Assembly: GCF_014642175.1 (NCBI RefSeq)
Contig: NZ_BMIL01000009.1
Coordinates: 62,001 to 126,000 of the forward strand
Reading direction: 5' to 3'
DNA length: 64,000 nt
DNA from: Pedobacter quisquiliarum
Lineage (GTDB): Bacteria > Bacteroidota > Bacteroidia > Sphingobacteriales > Sphingobacteriaceae
The notes beneath the pieces are model-generated. The model saw nothing but the letters and a program-made list of their open reading frames with translations. It was not told the origin of the DNA and searched no databases. This document shows positions 8,810 through 17,063 of the stretch, piece after piece; the first letter of the stretch is position 1; each line of letters starts with the position of its first letter. Position numbers and translations under genes: made by a program.

Positions 8810-10216
8810 TTACGCTCCGAAAGAAAAATTGAAGGCTACTTTAGAGCCATCAGGTGCAATCGCCAGGATTTGAATCCTCGACCGCCCTGCTTCTAACAGT
8901 GCTGTTTCAATATCCTTCGGGCTAGAAATTTCTGTACCGTTTATGTAAACAATAATTGTTCCCGGAGGAATGCCAATCTGCCCAAACACCCCGTTCCGGG
9001 CAACTTCTGTGACAACTACACCCGCATTGACACCCAATTGCTGTTTCAATGCTGATGGCAGCGGGGTAAATCGAGCACCAAGCTTTTCGTACATCTCACT
9101 AACACTCTGACGGCTGGCAAGGTCACGCGATCGGTCCTCACGTTTTAATTTCGCTGAGGTATTCCGTTCCTTCCCATCACGAAGGTAGCTTAGCTTCACT
9201 TCGTCGCCAGGGCGGTGCCTCGCAATGCGTTCTGAAAACTCAGAAGAAGAGAATATCTGTTGTCCATCTATCTTCTGAATGATATCCCCTGCTTTAAGTC
9301 CTGCTTCTGCGGCAGCACTTCCAGGCTGAATATCGGTGATGAATACACCATTAACAGTCCCTGGTTTTATGCCCTGTTGTTTTAGAAATTGATCTTCTGT
9401 TGTAGGCGAAGGGAAACTCACTCCCAGAAGACCTCTCCGTACTTCACCAAACTGCTTGAAGTCATCCAGAATTTTCTTAGCCAGGTTTACAGGGATCGCA
9501 AAGGCGTAGCCAGCATAACTCCCGGTCATAGATGCAATGGCAGCATTGATACCGATCAATTCTCCCCTGGTATTGACCAGTGCACCCCCACTGTTACCCG
9601 GGTTAATGGCTGCATCAGTTTGTATGAAAGACTCTATGGCACTACTACCCTGCTGGGAGGCTTGCTGCTGACTCGTTTCAATGATGCCGATGTTACGTCC
9701 TTTCGCGCTGACGATTCCCGCAGTCGCTGTAGTACTTAAGGTAAGTGGATACCCCACTGCAAGCACCCATTCACCAACAAGCACTTCATCAGAATTGCCA
9801 AGCTTCACGACAGGCAGTTTGGTTGCTTTGATTTTCAGTAATGCTAGATCTGTATTCGGATCACGGCCGACCAGCTCACCTACAAATTCCCGGCGGTCCG
9901 GCAGAATTACGGTAATCGATTCCGCGTTTTCAATCACGTGGTTGTTGGTCGCAATGTACCCGTTTTCAGCGATGATGACCCCTGAACCAAGTCCACCGCC
10001 ATTACTGCTACGCGTTTTAATGTGCACCACAGCCGGCGTTACCAACTGCGCCGCGTTTACAAAGTCAACATGGTTACTCAGATCACCGGACACACTGCCC
10101 ACGCGTACCACGGGTGTATCTGTTGTCGGTGACGGGTTACGATTTAAAAAATAGAATCCAATACCGATGATGACCCAGGTAAGGACAAACAGGAATAGAA
10201 TGGCTGATCTCTTCAT
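8810..10216 (-). CDS. DegP/DegQ-family periplasmic serine protease with two PDZ domains
   Basis: 468 residues: an uncleaved-looking N-terminal membrane anchor (residues 4-24), a trypsin-like domain with the catalytic triad His93 (ATNNHVIE), Asp123 (DPNTDLALLKI) and Ser209 (AAINPGNSGGAL), and two PDZ domains (about 260-355 with ITDIQPGSAAAEAGLKAGDI, and 370-465). This is the HtrA layout; the enzyme degrades or refolds damaged envelope proteins. It stands alone, with a short secreted protein on the other side of its promoter region. The symbol degP or degQ cannot be decided from sequence. The ATG at 10216 is the only start giving a complete membrane segment. Confidence 0.94.
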   Translation of the reverse strand: MKRSAILFLFVLTWVIIGIGFYFLNRNPSPTTDTPVVRVGSVSGDLSNHVDFVNAAQLVTPAVVHIKTRSSNGGGLGSGVIIAENGYIATNNHVIENAESITVILPDRREFVGELVGRDPNTDLALLKIKATKLPVVKLGNSDEVLVGEWVLAVGYPLTLSTTATAGIVSAKGRNIGIIETSQQQASQQGSSAIESFIQTDAAINPGNSGGALVNTRGELIGINAAIASMTGSYAGYAFAIPVNLAKKILDDFKQFGEVRRGLLGVSFPSPTTEDQFLKQQGIKPGTVNGVFITDIQPGSAAAEAGLKAGDIIQKIDGQQIFSSSEFSERIARHRPGDEVKLSYLRDGKERNTSAKLKREDRSRDLASRQSVSEMYEKLGARFTPLPSALKQQLGVNAGVVVTEVARNGVFGQIGIPPGTIIVYINGTEISSPKDIETALLEAGRSRIQILAIAPDGSKVAFNFSFGA

Positions 10217-10313
10217 TTCATCATTAACAGTTGAAAGCGAAAAAGGGTTTCCAAAACATACCGCCTAAAGTGCTGTTATAGTAAATGAATTACGTTGAAC
10301 AAAAACATATCCT

Positions 10314-10634
10314 ATGAAAAACATCTTGAAAACAATTGCTTTTGCAGTAGCAGTTACATGCAGTACGGCAGCATTTGCCCAGGAGAAAAAAGACACACTT
10401 AAGATTGATCCGGATAAGAAGATCAAGAAAACTGCAAAAAGTGTCGGAAACAAAACAGCTGAAGTTGCGGTTAAAGGTGCCTCGACGCTTGTAGATAAGA
10501 CGTATAAAGATAAAGTAGGTCCGGATGGACAGACCATCTACATCGACAATAAATCCAGATACTATTATGTAGACGGAAGAGGTGCAAAAATCTATGTATC
10601 AAAATCGCAGCTTAAAGCTAAGCCGGTTGAATAA
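10314..10634 (+). CDS. Small secreted protein with PBCV basic-adaptor-like C-terminal motif
   Basis: 106 residues with a cleavable signal peptide (LKTIAFAVAVTCSTAAFAQ, cut after AFA). The middle is Lys-rich and low in hydrophobics. The C-terminal block GPDGQTIYIDNKSRYYYVDG followed by RGAKIYVSKSQL resembles the PBCV-specific basic adaptor repeat (GPxGxxIYxxxxGxxYYxxxxGxKxYV) found in secreted Bacteroidota proteins. The function is unknown; a periplasmic or surface location is likely. It is divergent from the DegP-like gene with about 97 bp between, so joint envelope-stress control is possible but not shown. Confidence 0.75.
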   Translation: MKNILKTIAFAVAVTCSTAAFAQEKKDTLKIDPDKKIKKTAKSVGNKTAEVAVKGASTLVDKTYKDKVGPDGQTIYIDNKSRYYYVDGRGAKIYVSKSQLKAKPVE

Positions 10635-10679
10635 CATTATTAATAAGCCTGCTGTCGTGCAGAATACTGCGCGACAGCT

Positions 10680-11780
10680 TTACAGGCGAACCATATAGTT
10701 TCCTTCAGCCATCACCGATCCATTGATCAACACTTCGATGGCATGTTCACCTTCATAATATTTTCTGGTGCTAATCAGCTTAAAAGACTGGTTTCTACTG
10801 ATGTTTTCAAGTTGGCCAGCCTGATATATCCGCTCACTGATCTTAAACACTTTCCTGTTCAGTTGTCCATTTGCTTTCCTGTAATATATCGCATACTCTA
10901 AACGTATGGTTTTAGCTTTGTCACCTACATTCCCCACTTGGAATTTGAAAGACAATAAGCCACCAATCTTAACTTCAGGTGTAAGCAACTCAAAATTTTC
11001 CAAAATAATTTTTTCAGCATTCAAGCCGTAGTGTTCCAGCACATGCGTATGTCCACGTTTCAACAAAGTGCGGCAGCCATGTTTAATAATTGCATCCGTT
11101 TCCCTCGAGTTTCCGCTCCAGGCTTTAACTATGGCCAGGACTACATCCGGGTGATCTTTAGAGATGTCGTTGAGGTTATTGGCCACACTCCTGCGCACCG
11201 CCTCATCCGTATCCGCTTTTAGCGCTTCTAAAATAGGCAATATAGGGCTGGGATCCTTCTTTAACCTGTCCACCGCTAAGCCCCAGGGCAGTCTTGGCCT
11301 GCAACCTTCCGTCGCCAGTCTTCGTACTCGTGCATGTTCATGCTGGGTCCAGACCTGCATTGCGTTTAGCGTCTGTTCAAAATGCGCATTCAAAAACGGT
11401 CGGATGGCAAATTCACAACTTACATACTGCGTTACAATCTCCATGCTTTCAATGGAAGCCTGTGGATGCTTGAGCCCATAAGTTTCAATATATGCGGGTA
11501 AGAACATCATCTCCAGGCGCTCTTGCAAGAAGCCATGTGCTTTCAGGCGTTCGATGAGTGCCACCAATAAAACCATTGCATCGGAGTATGATGCAGGCAT
11601 GAACTGGTGCATACACATTGCTGTATGCTTCATGCGTGCCTTAAGCTCCATGGTCTCAAATGCGGGCACGTATATGTATTCCAGAAATAATTGCGTATCA
11701 AAGCCAAGCAGTGTTTCCTGCATGCAGCTGGCAATACCGTTGTAGAAAACCGGTGTATATAGATCTTTTAATAATGACAT
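10680..11780 (-). CDS. AlkC-type DNA alkylation repair protein (HEAT-like repeats plus Ig-like domain)
   Basis: 366 residues. The core has the alkylation-repair HEAT-like repeat signature: HEHARVRRLATEGCRPRLPW, then LPILEALKADTDEAVRRSVA and NNLNDISKDHPDVVL. After about residue 255 a beta-rich immunoglobulin-like domain follows (SFKFQVGNVGDKAKTIRLEY, ending GSVMAEGNYMVRL), the arrangement of AlkC proteins that excise 3-methylcytosine and 3-methyladenine from DNA. It is a single-gene unit convergent with the small secreted protein. Substrate is by family; the N-terminal 120 residues are less conserved to my eye. Confidence 0.87.
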   Translation of the reverse strand: MSLLKDLYTPVFYNGIASCMQETLLGFDTQLFLEYIYVPAFETMELKARMKHTAMCMHQFMPASYSDAMVLLVALIERLKAHGFLQERLEMMFLPAYIETYGLKHPQASIESMEIVTQYVSCEFAIRPFLNAHFEQTLNAMQVWTQHEHARVRRLATEGCRPRLPWGLAVDRLKKDPSPILPILEALKADTDEAVRRSVANNLNDISKDHPDVVLAIVKAWSGNSRETDAIIKHGCRTLLKRGHTHVLEHYGLNAEKIILENFELLTPEVKIGGLLSFKFQVGNVGDKAKTIRLEYAIYYRKANGQLNRKVFKISERIYQAGQLENISRNQSFKLISTRKYYEGEHAIEVLINGSVMAEGNYMVRL

Positions 11781-11891
11781 TGCTGCTGACGATTTGTTAC
11801 AGTAAAACTAAAATATTTATTTAACAAATTTAACATTTAAATCTGTAACCAATCGGTATTTACGGTCGTCTTACAGCCAAAGATTACAATC

Positions 11892-14321
11892 ATGAAAACG
11901 ATATTTACCGCCGCCCTAATTTGTCTATTTTACTTGCTCCCGCTAACCACCTTCGCTCAGGATTTAATCAATGTTGAAGGATTGGTAAAAGATGATAAAC
12001 AAAACATGCCAGCTGCTACAGTACTCCTGTATTCGAGCAAGGATTCTGCACTTGTTAGTAGTGCAATGACCAATGAAAATGGACAATTTAATTTTAAAGC
12101 TAAGACTGGATCGTACTATATTGTTGCCACTTCAATGGGCTACAATAAAGTCAGTACAGCATCAATAAAACTGAACGGAGAAAAGTCCTATTCCGTACCA
12201 TCGATACTGCTTAAAGAAACTGAAAATAACCTGAATGAAGTGGTCGTAACTGCCGCTAAACCTGTGCTGGAACGCAAAGCGGATAAGCTTGTATTTAACC
12301 TTGATGCAACACCGTCAGCAGCAGGTCTAAATGCACTGGAAGCACTTAAAAAAGCACCAGGTGTTGTTGTAGATCATAACGAGAACATCTCCCTTGCAGG
12401 AAAGAGTAATGTGTTGGTTACCATTGATGGAAAACAAACCTATTTAAGTCAGGAAGAGGTTGTAAACCTCCTCAAGTCTATGCAAAGTACAGAGATCGAA
12501 AGCATAGAGATTATGAACAATCCTGGTGCGCGCTATGAGGCAAACAGTACCGGAGGTGTGATCAACATTAAAACCAAGAAAAGCAAAGCTGATGGCTTTA
12601 ACGGAAATGTCGCTATTGGCGCTGGTTATAACAAACGTCTTTCCAGCAGCAACAACCTCAACCTCAACTACCGTAAGAACTTCTTTAACACCTTTGGATC
12701 TTACAGCTATAACAACAACAAATGGGAACAGAACCTCCTGATTGATCGCGTAACACCAAATGAAGCCAATAAACTATACTTCAGTCAGCGTAATACGGAC
12801 ACATCCAACAACAATTCACATAACTTCAAAATTGGTACAGACTTCTTCTTATCGCCTAAACACACGGTTGGGTTTCTGGTAAAAGGGAATATCAACAACA
12901 GAGAAGAGAACAGCTTCAGCAGGACCAACATCGGCAGCAGTTTAGGTCAGACCGATTCGATTCTGAGAACGCCAAGCCATAACGAAGGTGCCAGAAAGAA
13001 CTATTCTTATAACCTGAACTATAAAGGGATCCTGGATACAGCGGGACAAGAACTTACGCTGGATGTGGACTACAGCACTTTCGATGGCGATAACGATGCG
13101 CTGTATAGAAATAAGTTTTTCCGCGCAGATGGCACCTTCTTTAAGAATGGGCAGATCTATAGAAGTTTTGCACCTTCAGAGATCAACATCAGAGCGATTA
13201 AGGCGGATTATGTATTGCCTTTGAACAAGGATTTGAAAATTGAGGCCGGTCTGAAATATGCGGGCGTAGAAAGTGACAACAACTTTATTTTCGAAAATGA
13301 GGTTGGAAGTGGCTGGCTTACTGATCCAAACCGCAGCAACAGATTCAAGTATAGCGAAGAAGTAAGCGCCGCTTATACCACCTTTAGTGCAACCTTAGGT
13401 AAACTCTCTATACAGGCTGGATTACGCGCAGAAAGAACACACTCTACCGGTACCTCTGTAACCTTAAATGAAGAGATCGACCGCAAGTACACCAACTTAT
13501 TTCCATCTGTATTTGTAAGCCAAAATTTCAATGAAAACAATGTACTAAACTTCTCGTATTCAAGGAAGATAAACAGACCAAATTATCAGAATTTAAATCC
13601 ATTCATGGACTACCTTGATCAGTACACTTACAACCAGGGTAATCCGAATTTAAGACCTGAATTCGCAACCAATTTTGAAGCAACATATTTGTTTAAACAG
13701 AAGTACAGTATCGCCCTTGCATACACCCATGTTTCGGATGTAATTACGCAGATCCTCCTGCAAAATGCAGCGCTGAATTCAATGTATCAAACAAACTTAA
13801 ACCTTGCATCAGATGACATCATATCACTAACATTAAACTTCCCGGTAACGGTTACAAAATGGTGGAACTTTAACAACAACATTCTGGCTTATCACAAGCA
13901 ACTTAAGAGTCCAAACATCAATGGTTTTGAGCTCAAATCAAAGCGATTTACAGGCAACATATACATGCAGCATAACTTCAACATGTCCAGTCAATGGAGT
14001 GCAGACATGAGTTTCTTCTACAGTACACCTCAAATCGATAATGCATTAAACCTGAAGACCTTTTTTACATCGGATGCAGGACTTCGTTACAACTTCAAAA
14101 ACAAAAATGGCAACCTTAAACTTGGTGTAAGTGATGTTTTCCACACGCAAAAGCCGAGAATCAGCAGCAACCTGGAAGGCAATGAATACACCTTAAAACA
14201 ATGGGGTACATCAAGGAGCGTGCGATTAACCTACACCCAGCGCTTTGGCAAATCAACAGTGAAGTCCTCCAGAGATCGCCAAACTGCCCTTGACGCGGAG
14301 CAAAAACGTTTAGGTCAATAA
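11892..14321 (+). CDS. Outer membrane beta-barrel protein, TonB-receptor-like (OMP_b-brl_3)
   Basis: 809 residues with a signal peptide ending TTFAQ, a carboxypeptidase-regulatory-like beta-sandwich at about 27-110 (VEGLVKDDKQNMPAATVLLY), a plug domain (LNEVVVTAAKPVLERKADKL, then NNPGARYEANSTGGVINIKT) and a C-terminal barrel rich in alternating aromatic strands. This is the Bacteroidota outer-membrane-beta-barrel family related to TonB-dependent receptors. No SusD partner is adjacent, so it is not a classic polysaccharide locus; substrate is unknown. The C-terminal tail after the barrel is charged, which is unusual for a receptor whose last strand is normally terminal. A terminator follows at 14333-14370. 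Confidence 0.9.
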   Translation: MKTIFTAALICLFYLLPLTTFAQDLINVEGLVKDDKQNMPAATVLLYSSKDSALVSSAMTNENGQFNFKAKTGSYYIVATSMGYNKVSTASIKLNGEKSYSVPSILLKETENNLNEVVVTAAKPVLERKADKLVFNLDATPSAAGLNALEALKKAPGVVVDHNENISLAGKSNVLVTIDGKQTYLSQEEVVNLLKSMQSTEIESIEIMNNPGARYEANSTGGVINIKTKKSKADGFNGNVAIGAGYNKRLSSSNNLNLNYRKNFFNTFGSYSYNNNKWEQNLLIDRVTPNEANKLYFSQRNTDTSNNNSHNFKIGTDFFLSPKHTVGFLVKGNINNREENSFSRTNIGSSLGQTDSILRTPSHNEGARKNYSYNLNYKGILDTAGQELTLDVDYSTFDGDNDALYRNKFFRADGTFFKNGQIYRSFAPSEINIRAIKADYVLPLNKDLKIEAGLKYAGVESDNNFIFENEVGSGWLTDPNRSNRFKYSEEVSAAYTTFSATLGKLSIQAGLRAERTHSTGTSVTLNEEIDRKYTNLFPSVFVSQNFNENNVLNFSYSRKINRPNYQNLNPFMDYLDQYTYNQGNPNLRPEFATNFEATYLFKQKYSIALAYTHVSDVITQILLQNAALNSMYQTNLNLASDDIISLTLNFPVTVTKWWNFNNNILAYHKQLKSPNINGFELKSKRFTGNIYMQHNFNMSSQWSADMSFFYSTPQIDNALNLKTFFTSDAGLRYNFKNKNGNLKLGVSDVFHTQKPRISSNLEGNEYTLKQWGTSRSVRLTYTQRFGKSTVKSSRDRQTALDAEQKRLGQ

Positions 14322-14332
14322 ACCTGAAAAAG

Positions 14333-14370
14333 TGACCAGCATCATATTTTGCAAAAAGGCTGGTCATTTT
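14333..14370 (+). terminator. Terminator between the outer membrane protein gene and the cco operon
   Basis: TGACCAGC (14333-14340) pairs with GCTGGTCA (14359-14366), 18-nt loop, followed by TTTT. The loop is long, but position and T-run fit termination. Confidence 0.6.
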
Positions 14371-14403
14371 GTAGCATGTAAGCTTATGTCATCTTTGGAC
14401 ATA
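14369..14403 (+). promoter_or_regulatory. Candidate ccoI promoter overlapping a palindrome
   Basis: TTG (14369-14371), 18 bp, CATCTTTG (14390-14397), seven of eight matches to TAnnTTTG. The -7 element lies inside TATGTC-N7-GACATA (14385-14403), so a dimeric regulator bound there would cover the promoter. It is not an FNR-type sequence. Confidence 0.45.
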
Positions 14404-14413
14404 TTGAAAATTC

Positions 14414-16813
14414 ATGTTACAAACCAAAGCGTTACAACTCGATACCATTTGCTTTCATTGCGGGGAGGCCCTCCCAGCCACCCCGCTCCTGAATGACGAT
14501 AAAAAGTTCTGCTGTGCTGGCTGTGTTGGTGTTTATAGCATCTTACACGAACATAATCTGACAGACTATTATGCCTATAATGATGTACCAGGGCAAACAC
14601 ACAAGCCAAAGGGCTTAAACTTTGATTACCTGAATGAACCGGAAATTGCAGCCGGTCTGGTCGACTACCAGGATGACAAGATCACCATCATCACGCTATA
14701 CATTCCCGCCATCCATTGCAGCTCCTGCATCTGGCTCCTGGAAACCCTCCACAAGATTAATCCTGCCATCACAGAATCCCGTGTAGATTTTCTTAAGAAG
14801 CAGGTTTACATCACCTTTGATAATCAGGAACTCAGCCTCAAACATCTTGTAGAAACACTGGTTAATATCGGGTACGAACCCTTGATCAGCTTGCAGGATG
14901 TTGTAAAATCCCAGCAGACGCAAACTACAGATCGTAGCTTAATCACCAAGATCGCCGTTGCGGGCTTTTGCTTCGGGAATACCATGCTGTTGTATTTCCC
15001 TGAATATTTTGGCCTTTCCAGCTTTGAGCAGGATTTCAAGACCTTCTTCGGTTGGCTAAACCTAGCCTTCGCTTTTCCGGTCGTATTTTACAGTGGCAGG
15101 GACTACTTCACAGGCGCCTGGCTCAACCTGAAAAACGGTGTACTCAACCTCGACTTCCCGCTCGCACTTGGTATTGCCGTCATGTTTATCCGCTCTATAG
15201 TGGAAGTTGCGACCAATTCGGGACCTGGCTGGGTGGACACCCTTTGCGGGCTCATCTTCTTCCTGCTAGTGGGTAAATGGATGCAACAACGCACCTATCA
15301 TCACCTATCATTTGAACGCGACTATCGCTCCTATTTCCCTGTTGCCGTAACCATTCTGGAGGATGGACTTGAACGTCCTATTCCCCTGGATCAGTTAAGA
15401 AAAGGACATCGTATACTGATTCGCAGCAATGAGATCATTCCGGCAGATGCCATACTCCTGAAAGGTGATGCGAAGGTCGATTTTAGTTTCGTTACCGGAG
15501 AGTCTAAGCCGGTGCAAAAGGTACTAGGAGAAATAGTTTATGCCGGCGGAAGGCAACTGGGTGCCGCAATTGAGCTTGAAGTTGTAAAAGCGGTATCCCA
15601 GAGTCACCTCACTAAGCTCTGGAACAACGAAACTTTCCGGATTGAGAAAGATACGATCATGACCTTTAGTGCCACGGCCAGCAAGTACTTCAGTATTGTG
15701 CTTTTGGCCATCGCATTTGGAAGCGGTCTGTACTGGATGTTTCATGGAGATGCCACAAAAGCCATTGCTTCATTTTCTGCAGTGCTCATCATCGCCTGTC
15801 CCTGTGCCCTGGCACTCGCCTCCCCTTTTACCCTTGCTGCTGTCCTGAGCATTTTTGATAAAAATAAGTTCTACCTGAAAAACACTGCAGTGATTGAGCA
15901 GCTGGCCAGAATAGACACTTTCGTGTTCGACAAAACTGGGACCATCAGCAATCCGGAACGCGCAGGGTTTACATTTCAGGGGAACATCACTGCAGAACAA
16001 GCACAACTGGTTAGTGATCTGGCCAGGAACTCCGGCCATCCGCTTAGTCGCGAGCTGGTGAAATGGCTGAACCTGCCACAGCATTACACCGTTAACAACT
16101 ACCGTGAGATGGTCGGACGGGGCCTCAGTGGCAGGATAATGCAGCATGAGGTGAAGATCGGCAATGCCGCTTTCACCGGGATAACGCTAGAAAAGCCTAT
16201 TCCGGGAAGTACCGTTCATGTTGTCATAGACCAGCAGTACCTTGGCTACTATCTCTTTACGCAGCAATGGCGGGATGGTTTAAAAGCACTAACCGTTAGC
16301 CTGCGAAAAGGTGCTAACTTGCACCTGCTTTCTGGAGATCAGGATCATGATCGAATGGAACTGATGACCATTTTCACAGATGGTAATCAGATGCAGTTTA
16401 AACAGAGCCCACAGCAAAAGCTGGATTACATTAAAGCACTTCAGGAACAAGGACAAAAGGTGCTGATGTTTGGCGACGGACTCAATGACGCAGGTGCTTT
16501 AAAGCAAAGCGATCTGGGTATTGCGGTAACGGATAACATCAACAACTTCACCCCGGGCTGTGAAGCCATCCTTGATGGTGCAAGCTTCAGTAAAGTTCCA
16601 GCCTTTATACAGCAAGCAAAAGACGCGGTAAAGGTGATCCACATGAGCTTCGCAATTTCATTGATATACAACATCGTGGGACTTTCCTTTGCCGTACAAG
16701 GGCTGCTTTCACCACTTATGGCCGCCATACTAATGCCGGCAAGCACAGCAACCATCATCTCCTTCACGAGTATCACTGCACGACTATACGCACGTAAAAA
16801 CAAACTGTTATGA
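14414..16813 (+). CDS. ccoI: CcoI/FixI-type copper-transporting P1B ATPase for cbb3 oxidase assembly
   Basis: 799 residues. An N-terminal Cys motif pair (CFHCGEAL and FCCAGC) marks the ATPase metal-binding domain; an HMA-like domain with HCSSC (Cys102, Cys105) follows; then membrane helices, the actuator TGES, the metal-transport motif CPC (Cys462-Pro463-Cys464), the phosphorylation site DKTGT (Asp506), and the hinge GDGLNDAGALKQSD. This order is that of CcoI, which loads copper for the cbb3 active site. It is first in the cco operon; its stop overlaps the ccoS start by 4 bp (ATGA). Context and the double-Cys N-terminus separate it from general CopA exporters. Confidence 0.94.
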   Translation: MLQTKALQLDTICFHCGEALPATPLLNDDKKFCCAGCVGVYSILHEHNLTDYYAYNDVPGQTHKPKGLNFDYLNEPEIAAGLVDYQDDKITIITLYIPAIHCSSCIWLLETLHKINPAITESRVDFLKKQVYITFDNQELSLKHLVETLVNIGYEPLISLQDVVKSQQTQTTDRSLITKIAVAGFCFGNTMLLYFPEYFGLSSFEQDFKTFFGWLNLAFAFPVVFYSGRDYFTGAWLNLKNGVLNLDFPLALGIAVMFIRSIVEVATNSGPGWVDTLCGLIFFLLVGKWMQQRTYHHLSFERDYRSYFPVAVTILEDGLERPIPLDQLRKGHRILIRSNEIIPADAILLKGDAKVDFSFVTGESKPVQKVLGEIVYAGGRQLGAAIELEVVKAVSQSHLTKLWNNETFRIEKDTIMTFSATASKYFSIVLLAIAFGSGLYWMFHGDATKAIASFSAVLIIACPCALALASPFTLAAVLSIFDKNKFYLKNTAVIEQLARIDTFVFDKTGTISNPERAGFTFQGNITAEQAQLVSDLARNSGHPLSRELVKWLNLPQHYTVNNYREMVGRGLSGRIMQHEVKIGNAAFTGITLEKPIPGSTVHVVIDQQYLGYYLFTQQWRDGLKALTVSLRKGANLHLLSGDQDHDRMELMTIFTDGNQMQFKQSPQQKLDYIKALQEQGQKVLMFGDGLNDAGALKQSDLGIAVTDNINNFTPGCEAILDGASFSKVPAFIQQAKDAVKVIHMSFAISLIYNIVGLSFAVQGLLSPLMAAILMPASTATIISFTSITARLYARKNKLL

Positions 16814-16989
16814 ACATCATCTATATGCTTATCGGCGTCAGCATCCTGCTGGCCCTGATCTTTTTAGCTGCCTTTTTCTGGGCCAGCAAATCCGGCCAAC
16901 ATGACGACACCTACACACCAGGGCTACGGATCCTGTTTGATGATGAGGTAAAACCTGGCATTGAAAAAAGTGATGAGGATCATATTTAG
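16810..16989 (+). CDS. ccoS: CcoS, cbb3 oxidase maturation protein
   Basis: A 59-residue protein beginning MNIIYMLIGVSILLALIFLA, one N-terminal membrane helix, then a short acidic tail with GLRILFDDE. That is the size and form of CcoS, needed for cofactor insertion into cbb3 oxidase. The ATG overlaps the ccoI stop as ATGA, a sign of translational coupling. It is easily missed because of its length. Confidence 0.92.
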   Translation: MNIIYMLIGVSILLALIFLAAFFWASKSGQHDDTYTPGLRILFDDEVKPGIEKSDEDHI

Positions 16990-17063
16990 CAACAACAAGC
17001 GTCATTCCAGCGTCAGCAACGGCAAACTACTTTTACACCATAATTCACAAACACCTTATTAGT

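Noticed and set aside
16990..17063. Separate promoter for ccoNO
   Set aside because: TACTTTTA at 17028-17035 is one base off and has no good -33 element; the ATGA coupling before it and the short gap fit one operon. It is left as a possibility only.
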